Source: Nocardia sputorum (GTDB lineage Bacteria; Actinomycetota; Actinomycetes; Mycobacteriales; Mycobacteriaceae). From it: a DNA stretch of 64,000 nt. The notes beneath the pieces were generated by a model. That model saw only the letters and a program-made list of their open reading frames with translations. It was not told the origin of the DNA and searched no databases. Shown in pieces: positions 58,406-64,000 of this stretch (positions are counted from its first letter, which is position 1; each line of letters opens with the position of its first letter). The stretch is taken from contig NZ_AP026978.1 of NCBI RefSeq assembly GCF_027924405.1, positions 2,976,001-3,040,000 on the forward strand, in the 5' to 3' direction. Position numbers and translations under genes: made by a program.

Positions 58406-58501
58406 GTTAATGACTGCTAAGTAAAGTCTCAGAGGAGCGGCAATATTCAATCCGCTGCTAGCGCATAATCGGCGCGCATAAGTTAATAGCCACTAAGTGG
58501 C
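58406..58501. promoter_or_regulatory. Two repeated operator-like sites upstream of fadE5
   Basis: GTTAAT-N5-CTAAGT occurs at 58406-58422 and again at 58482-58498. The second overlaps the perfect palindrome GCCACTAAGTGGC (58489-58501). They lie between the tandem TetR stop and the fadE5 start. Confidence 0.55.
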
Positions 58502-58506
58502 ACAAA

Positions 58507-59736
58507 TCACTGCCGACCAACTCGGCCATGGCTACCGGCCGCTCCGATGCCCTCCCCGATGGCGACGAGAATCTCGACGAGATCGGCGCGCCGCCGGAAG
58601 CGGGGATTGCGTACGGCATCGATGACGACAGTGGTGACGGCGCGGCTGAGCACCCGTGCGCTGGGCGCGGACAGGTCCGGTCGCACGGCCTGCAGCATGC
58701 GAGCCCACTGGGCGATGCCGTCGAGGCGCACCCGTCGGTAGCGCCGCACCCCGTCGCCCGGCAGATGCCGGATCTCGCTGACGGTGATCGCCAAGAGATC
58801 GGGCTCGTCGACGCCCAGTTGGGCGAAGCTGCGCATGAGCGAGCGCATGGACTCCTCGGCGCTGCGGCCCTCGGCGATGGCCCGGGCGAGCAGCAGCCGG
58901 AGCCACTCGTCCTGGCGCCGGACGATCTGGTCCAGCAGATCCGCCTTGCTCGAGAAGTGGTGGTAGAGCGCGGGTCCGGTGACGCCGACCGCCGCACCGA
59001 TGTCCTCGATGCCCACGGCGGCATAACCGCGGGCGCTGAACAGGCGCGCCGCCTCGGCGAGCATCCGCTCCGACCGCAGCGCTCGATCGAGCGCGGCGTT
59101 GCCGGTCTCCATGCGCGGTGGCCGGTGCGGCGCGTAGCCTGCCGGACACGCGGGCATCCGGGTCGTGATCACGGCCGCGACGGCGGCGTCGAGCACCTGC
59201 GCGGCGGCCGGTGCGGGCAACTCGGCGCGATGATAGGAGGGGCTGACCGCGATCGAGAGCACGCACCAGCTGAGCAGTTCGACGTCAGCGGCGCTCAGCT
59301 CCGGGCGGCGCAGGCGGATCGCGCGCCGCAGGTAGCGGGTCAGCCGCGCGACGCGGACGAGCACCGCGGTCTTGTCGGCGGCGGTCAAGTTGCGGAACTC
59401 CAGTTGCCACAGGCGCGGCAGGCCGCGCAGCTCGAGCGCGACCCGGACCAATTCGGCCAGTACCGCGCCACCGGAATCGTCGGCGCGATACGCGGCGTCG
59501 AGCCGGTGGAGCGTGTCGTCGAGCCCGACCATCAGGCACTGCCCCAAAAGTTGCTGCTTGTTGCGGAAGTGCCGATACAACGCCGTCGCCGAGATGTCGA
59601 CCGCTGCCGCGATGTCGGCCATCGTCGTGCCGTAATAGCCGCCGTGCGTGAAGGCGTCGACCGCGGCGTCGAGGATCATCTCGCGCCGATGCGGTGGTCT
59701 TCGTCGTGGCTGTCCGCCGTGCGCCTGTGTGCCCAT
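58507..59736 (-). CDS. Tandem (two-in-one) TetR-family regulator
   Basis: 409 residues containing two complete TetR units. The first HTH is TTMADIAAAVDISATALYRHFRNKQQLL (about 37-64) with its ligand helices to about 200. The second HTH is VGIEDIGAAVGVTGPALYHHFSSKADLL (about 241-268) with its own C-terminal part. One chain thus carries what is normally a dimer, or forms a four-headed dimer. Such fusions occur in Nocardia, Rhodococcus and mycobacteria, often beside fatty-acid genes. The ATG at 59736 starts just before the first HTH. It lies 216 bp upstream of fadE5 on the same strand and divergent from a MarR gene, with a perfect palindrome in that divergent spacer. Confidence 0.87.
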   Translation of the reverse strand: MGTQAHGGQPRRRPPHRREMILDAAVDAFTHGGYYGTTMADIAAAVDISATALYRHFRNKQQLLGQCLMVGLDDTLHRLDAAYRADDSGGAVLAELVRVALELRGLPRLWQLEFRNLTAADKTAVLVRVARLTRYLRRAIRLRRPELSAADVELLSWCVLSIAVSPSYHRAELPAPAAAQVLDAAVAAVITTRMPACPAGYAPHRPPRMETGNAALDRALRSERMLAEAARLFSARGYAAVGIEDIGAAVGVTGPALYHHFSSKADLLDQIVRRQDEWLRLLLARAIAEGRSAEESMRSLMRSFAQLGVDEPDLLAITVSEIRHLPGDGVRRYRRVRLDGIAQWARMLQAVRPDLSAPSARVLSRAVTTVVIDAVRNPRFRRRADLVEILVAIGEGIGAAGSHGRVGRQ

Positions 59737-59842
59737 CGCGGTCAGTGTCGCGTATCGGATCGTCCTCGGTGGGGTCGGGCCGCCTCCGCGTGCGAGCCGT
59801 TCGCTGGTAGGCGCGGTGGGGATCCGGCGCGACGACCATCCG

Positions 59843-59860
59843 TATGACGATTTCGTCATA
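59843..59860. promoter_or_regulatory. Perfect 18-bp palindrome between divergent regulators
   Basis: TATGACGATTTCGTCATA has perfect 8-bp arms around TT. It sits about 107 bp from the tandem TetR start and 95 bp from the MarR start. Confidence 0.65.
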
Positions 59861-59954
59861 GTCGACGCCGCGGTTCTACTGTCGAGTAGGCTTCCCGCAG
59901 CTATCACCAGCCCGGGGATCGTTCATCGATCAGGTAAGCAGAGGGAGCCCGCCC

Positions 59955-60401
59955 GTGAGCGCTGACACCGCGGACGCCACAGCACTGTCCAGCATGGCGG
60001 CTCGCCTGCGCATCGCGTCGACCGTCATCCTGCGGCGCGCCCGGCGGGATCCCGAGGAACGGCGGCTGTCCGCGACGCAGTGGGCGGTTCTGGGTCGTCT
60101 GCATCGGCACGGCGCCATGGCCGCGGTCGACTTGGCGCGGCTGGAGATGCTCCGGCCGCAAACGATGCGCAACGTGGTCGACGGATTGCGTGATCAGGGC
60201 CTGATCGTCGGTGTGCGCGACTCGAACGACGGACGCCGGGTGAATCTGACCCTCACCGACGAAGGCCGCGCGTGGGTGTGCGGTCACCAGGCCTCCGCGA
60301 ACGCCGCGCTCGCGCAGGTGTTGTCGGAAAGCCTGCGGACCGGTGAGTTGCACAAGGTCGGCGAGGCGCTGGATCTGCTGGAGCGCATCGCCTATGGGTG
60401 A
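59955..60401 (+). CDS. MarR-family transcriptional regulator
   Basis: 148 residues. The winged HTH spans about residues 38-95: LSATQWAVLGRLHRHGAMAAVDLARLEMLRPQTMRNVVDGLRDQGLIVGVRDSNDGRRVNLTLTDEG, with the wing S-N-D-G-R-R-V. The first helix region has RRARRDPEERR, basic for the family. GTG start with AGAGGGAG upstream. It is divergent from the tandem TetR gene. It could control itself, the TetR, or a distant target. Confidence 0.88.
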   Translation: MSADTADATALSSMAARLRIASTVILRRARRDPEERRLSATQWAVLGRLHRHGAMAAVDLARLEMLRPQTMRNVVDGLRDQGLIVGVRDSNDGRRVNLTLTDEGRAWVCGHQASANAALAQVLSESLRTGELHKVGEALDLLERIAYG

Positions 60402-60409
60402 TCGCGGCG

Positions 60410-60442
60410 CGGCTTCATGGAGCGCAGGCTGCCTCGAAGCCG
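60410..60442. terminator. Possible hairpin between convergent MarR and TetR genes
   Basis: CGGCTTC and GAAGCCG, 7-bp arms around 19 bases, placed between two converging genes. Weak on its own. Confidence 0.35.
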
Positions 60443-60444
60443 AG

Positions 60445-61098
60445 TCACCTTGCCCGGCAACCGCACGATGACATGGCAGCCGGTCCGCCGGGAGACGGGG
60501 TGAGCGCCCCGGTCCACAGATCGATGATCGCCCGGCCGCACTCGTCCGCGGTGCGACCGGCCGGTGGGTCCAGGACCGCGCCGTGGATCTGTGCCTCCAC
60601 CGCCTGCACGAGCAACACGGCCGTCAATGCCGGGTCGGCGCCGCCGACGTCGAGGCGGCGCAGATGGAACTCCACTTCGCCCGCGAGAACCTGTTCGAGT
60701 TGGCGCAGGCGCTCGACGCCATCGGGCGTGCGCGGCGCCTGATCGAAGAGCAGCCGGTGCATCTCCGGCTGCGCGGTATGCAACCGCGTCACCGCGTCGA
60801 CCAACTGCTCGATGGTTTCGCGCAGCGGTGGCTGCTCGGCACGGAGGCGTTCGGCCGCAACGAGGAGCGTCAGCGAGGCCTCGCGGAGGTGACGTTCGGC
60901 GAGCGAGTACAGCAGCGCGTCCTTGTTCGGGACGTAGTGGTAGAGGGTTCCGATGGAGACGCCGGCGAGCTCGGCGATCTTGTTCGTCGTGGTGGCCGCG
61001 TATCCATGCTGCTGGAAAAGTCGAGCAGCGGCGTCGAGGATCGCTTCGAAAGTGAACTCCGAGCGCTGCTGGCGCGGGGTTTTCCGGGGTGTCGACAT
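60445..61098 (-). CDS. TetR-family transcriptional regulator
   Basis: 217 residues. HTH at about residues 16-63: FEAILDAAARLFQQHGYAATTTNKIAELAGVSIGTLYHYVPNKDALL, the pattern GVSIGTLYHYFxNKxAL. The C-terminal domain (AETR-type, ending with PEMHRLLFDQAP and ECGRAIIDLWTGAL) is of unknown ligand. ATG 61098 follows AGGA at 5 bases and is preferred to an in-frame upstream ATG. It is divergent from an alpha/beta hydrolase gene with 52 bp between the starts, so it most likely represses that gene and itself. Confidence 0.88.
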   Translation of the reverse strand: MSTPRKTPRQQRSEFTFEAILDAAARLFQQHGYAATTTNKIAELAGVSIGTLYHYVPNKDALLYSLAERHLREASLTLLVAAERLRAEQPPLRETIEQLVDAVTRLHTAQPEMHRLLFDQAPRTPDGVERLRQLEQVLAGEVEFHLRRLDVGGADPALTAVLLVQAVEAQIHGAVLDPPAGRTADECGRAIIDLWTGALTPSPGGPAAMSSCGCRAR

Positions 61099-61110
61099 GG
61101 GGTCCTGAAA

Positions 61111-61139
61111 TCGAGTTGGCAAAACCGAGGATTGCTCGA
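61111..61139. promoter_or_regulatory. Imperfect inverted repeat between TetR and hydrolase
   Basis: TCGAG and CTCGA arms 19 bp apart with partly matching inner bases (TTGG, CCGA), in the 52-bp divergent spacer. A plausible TetR site but of low symmetry. Confidence 0.3.
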
Positions 61140-61150
61140 ATTATTGTGGC

Positions 61151-62071
61151 ATGCACACCTCCTACCTCGCATTTCTTCCTGCCGACCTGCGCGCGGACCC
61201 GGAGCTACGGCCGCAGTCGGCCGCCTGGTCGTGGCGCGGGCACCGGGTGCACGTCGAACGTGTCCGCCGACCGGAGGCGGAGGTGCAAATGATCTTGATC
61301 CACGGCGCCGGTGGGCATGCCGCGGCCATGTGGCCGTTCGCGGCGCTGGCGGCGGCGCGGGGTTTCGACGTTCAGGTGCCCGACCTGCCCGGCTACGGCC
61401 ACACCGGGGTCCCGTCGCCTCGCGGGATCCGGTACTCGGACTGGGTGGACTGCGTCGCCGATCTGGTCCGGGCGGCGAAGTCGGCCGACCCGAGGCCGCT
61501 GGTGCTGGTCGGCGCGAGTATGGGCGGCATGCTGGCGTACGCCGCGGCGGCGCGCACCGGCATGGCCGACGCGCTGGCGGCCACTTGTCTGCTGGACCCG
61601 CGGCTGCCGCCGGTTCGGGCAGCCATCGCCCGGCACCGGTGGCTGGGCCGGTACGGAATTCGGCTGCTGATTCCCGTTCTCGACGGTCTGCGGGTTCCGG
61701 TGCGGTTGCTCGCCAACATGTCCGCGATGTCCAGCGACCCCGGGTTGACCCGTGTCGTCGCGACCGATCCCCACGGCGGCGGCTCCCGGATACCGCTGGG
61801 ATTCCTGCGCACCTATCTGCGGTCCGCTCCCGATGTCGAACCGGAGGAATTCACCGCCTGCCCCGTGTGGCTGGTGCACCCTGGGGCCGATCGTTGGACT
61901 CCGCTGTCGCTGAGCCAGGCGTTCTTCGATCGGATCGCCGCGCCCAAGCGTCTGATCGTGCTGGACGCGGCGGCGCACTATCCCGTGGAGAGGCCGGGCA
62001 TCTACCAACTGGCCGACGCGTTCACCGAGATTCGCGACCAGTTGGTCGCCGGCCCGTCGGCCGATCGATGA
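61151..62071 (+). CDS. Alpha/beta hydrolase
   Basis: 306 residues. Oxyanion motif LIHGAGGHAAAMWPF at about 49-63, nucleophile elbow VGASMGG with Ser at about 121, the acid in HPGADRWTP and the final His in LDAAAHYPVE complete the triad. Proteins with this sequence are lysophospholipase-, esterase- or lactonase-like. The substrate is unknown. The ATG at 61151 is close to the divergent TetR gene and no ribosome-binding site is obvious, so a short or leaderless transcript is possible. Regulation by the TetR is expected, suggesting an inducible function. Confidence 0.85.
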   Translation: MHTSYLAFLPADLRADPELRPQSAAWSWRGHRVHVERVRRPEAEVQMILIHGAGGHAAAMWPFAALAAARGFDVQVPDLPGYGHTGVPSPRGIRYSDWVDCVADLVRAAKSADPRPLVLVGASMGGMLAYAAAARTGMADALAATCLLDPRLPPVRAAIARHRWLGRYGIRLLIPVLDGLRVPVRLLANMSAMSSDPGLTRVVATDPHGGGSRIPLGFLRTYLRSAPDVEPEEFTACPVWLVHPGADRWTPLSLSQAFFDRIAAPKRLIVLDAAAHYPVERPGIYQLADAFTEIRDQLVAGPSADR

Positions 62072-62229
62072 ATCGCTCGGTTGTGGTCACCTCGAGCGCT
62101 CGCGATGCCGTCCGGATCCGCACCGATGCGGTAGGTAAGGTCTGAAGCGTCGTGGAACGGACTCCACGATGCAGCCGCCGAAGTCCTTCGCGCGGACGCG
62201 CCGCCCTGTCGAACGAAGAGAGCTGATTG

Positions 62230-63675
62230 ATGCCGACCTCCACAGCGCGTGCACAGATCGGGGTCACCGGTCTGGCGGTCATGGGTAGCAACATCGCACG
62301 GAACTTCGCCAGGAACGGCTATACCGTTGCGCTGCACAACCGTACCGTCGCCAAGACCGACGCACTGCTCGAGGCCCACGGCGACGACGGCGACTTCGTG
62401 CGCACCGAGACCGTCGAGGAGTTCGTCGCCGCGCTCGAGAAGCCGCGCCGCGTGCTGATCATGGTGAAGGCGGGCGCGGCCACCGACGCGGTGATCGAGG
62501 AACTGGCGGACGCGATGGAGCCGGGCGACATCATCATCGACGGCGGAAATGCCCTCTACACCGATACCATCCGGCGCGAGGCCGCGATGCGTGAGCGCGG
62601 GCTGAACTTCGTCGGAGCGGGCATCTCCGGTGGAGAGGAGGGCGCTCTCAACGGCCCCGCGATCATGCCGGGCGGTCCCAAGGAGTCCTACGACTCGCTG
62701 GGGCCGCTGCTGGAGTCGATCGCCGCCAAGGTCGACGGAACGCCTTGCTGCACCCATATCGGTCCCGACGGTTCCGGACATTTCGTCAAGATGGTGCACA
62801 ACGGCATCGAGTACGCCGACATGCAGTTGATCGGGGAGGCCTACCACCTGTTCCGCGACGCGCTCGGTTTCGATGCCAAGCAGATCGCCGACGTGTTCAC
62901 CCAGTGGAACTCCGGCGACCTGGAGAGCTACCTCGTCGAGATCACCGCCGAGGTGCTGAATCAGGTCGACGCCAAGACGGGCAAGCCGCTCGTCGACGTG
63001 ATCGTCGACGCGGCGGAACAGAAGGGCACCGGGCGCTGGACGGTGAAGTCCGCGCTCGATCTCGGTGTGCCGGTCACCGGCATCGCCGAAGCGGTGTTCG
63101 CGCGGGCGCTGTCCGGTTCCCGCGAGCAGCGCAAAGCCGCGCGCGGCTTGGCCTCGGGCCGGCTGGCCGACAAGCCCACCGACGTGGAGCAGTTCACCGA
63201 GGACATCCGGCAGGCGCTCTACGCCTCCAAGGTGGTCGCCTACGCGCAGGGCTTCGACCAGATCGCGGCGGGCAGTGCCGAATACGACTGGGACCTGCGC
63301 CCCGGCGATCTCGCGACGATCTGGCGTGGCGGCTGCATCATCCGCGCCCGATTCCTCAACCGGATCAAGGAAGCCTACGACGAGAACCCCGCGCTGCCGA
63401 GCTTGATCCTGGCGCCGTACTTCCGCGAGGCGATCGAGACGGCCATCGACAGCTGGCGCCGGGTCGTGGCCACCGCGACCCTGCTGGGCATCCCGGTGCC
63501 CGCGTTCGCCTCGTCCCTGTCCTACTACGACGCCCTGCGCGCCGAGCGTCTTCCGGCCGCGCTCACCCAGGGGCAGCGGGACTTCTTCGGCGCGCACACC
63601 TACGAGCGCGTGGACGCCGATGGGAAGTTCCACACGCTCTGGAGCGGTGACCGCAGCGAGGTCCGCGCCGACTAG
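62230..63675 (+). CDS. gnd: 6-phosphogluconate dehydrogenase, decarboxylating
   Basis: 481 residues, the long form of the enzyme. It oxidises and decarboxylates 6-phosphogluconate to ribulose 5-phosphate in the pentose phosphate pathway, reducing NADP. Seen: the nucleotide site GVTGLAVMGSNIARNFARNG with NRT following, the substrate loop FVGAGISGGEEGALNGPAIMPGG, the catalytic region GHFVKMVHNGIEYADMQLIGEAY with its Lys, and the C-terminal IWRGGCIIRARFL and LPAALTQGQRDFFGAHTYER that donates to the partner's active site. ATG 62230 is chosen over the TTG just before it. A hairpin follows the stop. Confidence 0.95.
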   Translation: MPTSTARAQIGVTGLAVMGSNIARNFARNGYTVALHNRTVAKTDALLEAHGDDGDFVRTETVEEFVAALEKPRRVLIMVKAGAATDAVIEELADAMEPGDIIIDGGNALYTDTIRREAAMRERGLNFVGAGISGGEEGALNGPAIMPGGPKESYDSLGPLLESIAAKVDGTPCCTHIGPDGSGHFVKMVHNGIEYADMQLIGEAYHLFRDALGFDAKQIADVFTQWNSGDLESYLVEITAEVLNQVDAKTGKPLVDVIVDAAEQKGTGRWTVKSALDLGVPVTGIAEAVFARALSGSREQRKAARGLASGRLADKPTDVEQFTEDIRQALYASKVVAYAQGFDQIAAGSAEYDWDLRPGDLATIWRGGCIIRARFLNRIKEAYDENPALPSLILAPYFREAIETAIDSWRRVVATATLLGIPVPAFASSLSYYDALRAERLPAALTQGQRDFFGAHTYERVDADGKFHTLWSGDRSEVRAD

Positions 63676-63685
63676 CCGGGCGCAA

Positions 63686-63716
63686 GCGCAGTGCGGGGTT
63701 CGTTCCCGCACTGCGC
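63686..63716. terminator. Hairpin terminator between gnd and the P-type ATPase gene
   Basis: GCGCAGTGCGGG and CCCGCACTGCGC, a perfect 12-bp stem with a 7-base loop, 10 bp after the gnd stop and 12 bp before the convergent gene's stop. Confidence 0.75.
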
Positions 63717-63728
63717 ATCCGGTTCCGG

Positions 63729-64000
63729 TCAGTCGCGTATTCCGGCAGCTCGCTCCCACGCCGCCCGGCGCAGCAGGCGCAGTCCGTTGAGCCCGACGAT
63801 CACGGTGGAACCCTCGTGCCCGGCGACGCCGAGCGGAAGCGGTAGCGTTCCGGCGAGATCCCAGACGGCCAGCACGCCGATGAAGGTGGCGGCGATGGCG
63901 AGGTTCGCCAGCACTACCCGCCGCGCCTGCCGCGACAGCGCGATCACCGCCGGGATAGCGGTCAGATCGTCGCGCACGACGACGGCGTCGGCGGTCTGCA
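63729..64000 (-). CDS. Heavy-metal P-type ATPase, C-terminal end only
   Basis: The gene enters from beyond the window, so its start and most of the protein are missing. The visible part reads TADAVVVRDDLTAIPAVIALSRQARRVVLANLAIAATFIGVLAVWDLAGTLPLPLGVAGHEGSTVIVGLNGLRLLRRAAW. This is the end of a P1B metal-transporting ATPase: the A-D-A-V-V-V-x-D-D-L after the hinge, the S-R-x-x-R linker, then the last two membrane helices with the GHEGST/V-x-x-N-G-L-R-L-L ending shared by CtpD/ZntA-like pumps. The metal cannot be told without the membrane CPC or SPC motif. Confidence 0.85.
   Translation of the reverse strand, partial: QTADAVVVRDDLTAIPAVIALSRQARRVVLANLAIAATFIGVLAVWDLAGTLPLPLGVAGHEGSTVIVGLNGLRLLRRAAWERAAGIRD

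Noticed and set aside
62150..62169. Terminator upstream of gnd (TCGTGGA-N6-TCCACGA)
   Set aside because: A 7-bp stem with a six-base loop exists, but it is 79 bp after the hydrolase stop and near the expected gnd promoter, so its role is unclear.
1..64000. CRISPR arrays, insertion sequences, prophage, tRNA or rRNA genes
   Set aside because: No regularly spaced repeats, transposase or integrase motifs, or tRNA-like cloverleaf were noticed. The recurrent sequence is NRPS domain repetition.

Overview
The window is GC-rich with strong codon-position bias and reads as chromosome of a mycolic-acid actinomycete, most likely Nocardia or a close relative. Supporting genes are an almost full-length match to mycobacterial FadE5, a WS/DGAT acyltransferase, a GT87 polyprenyl-phosphomannose-dependent mannosyltransferase end, an F420-type luciferase-like oxidoreductase, ANTAR and MHYT proteins, and many small TetR/MarR/MerR units. 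No tRNA, rRNA, CRISPR array, integrase or insertion sequence was seen.

Layout. 1-16.4 kb: mixed accessory genes. These are a GT87 end, a SnoaL-like protein, trans-aconitate methyltransferase, an ANTAR protein, two small membrane or beta-rich proteins, a methyltransferase-MerR pair, an NAD(P)-binding reductase, a tiny secreted two-cysteine peptide, a membrane protein, an alpha/beta hydrolase, a CapA-like protein, an ODP-type metallo-beta-lactamase-fold protein, an MHYT protein, an LLM oxidoreductase, a divergent MarR/nitroreductase pair with five phased operator-like repeats, and a TetR/alkylglycerone-phosphate-synthase-like operon with its own palindromic operator. 17.0-26.1 kb: a three-module NRPS (A-T-C-A-T-C-A-T-TE) whose last adenylation code is threonine. 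26.1-29.9 kb: an SQR-like flavoprotein, a WS/DGAT, a PNPOx-fold protein and a universal-stress-protein pseudogene, a gene set resembling the mycobacterial dormancy regulon. 29.9-31.1 kb: a non-coding stretch. 31.1-56.3 kb: an 8,154-residue seven-module NRPS with an N-terminal acyl-accepting C domain, one epimerase in module 5, a Thr-type final module and a thioesterase. It overlaps by 7 bp with an FkbM-family methyltransferase. 56.4-64 kb: a strong bidirectional terminator, FadE5, a tandem (double) TetR protein, MarR, a TetR/hydrolase divergent pair, 6-phosphogluconate dehydrogenase and the end of a metal P-type ATPase.

How it works together. The most interesting content is the pair of NRPS lines. 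The large one is predicted to build an N-acylated heptapeptide with a D-residue at position 5 and Thr at position 7, possibly cyclised as a depsipeptide by the TE and O-methylated by the coupled FkbM enzyme. The small one makes a separate tripeptide ending in Thr. Several binding-pocket codes match no specificity I know (DVWDFILVSK, DLWDLILVSK, DIWHFAWVVK, DFICLGVIFK), so the products cannot be named from sequence alone. The number of modules, terminal Thr and D-residue at 5 recall the Nocardia peptidolipins, but module 3 lacks the epimerase and module 4 lacks the Pro code that such a product needs. The regulators nearby each sit beside a convincing palindrome, which makes the window rich in testable operator-regulator pairs.
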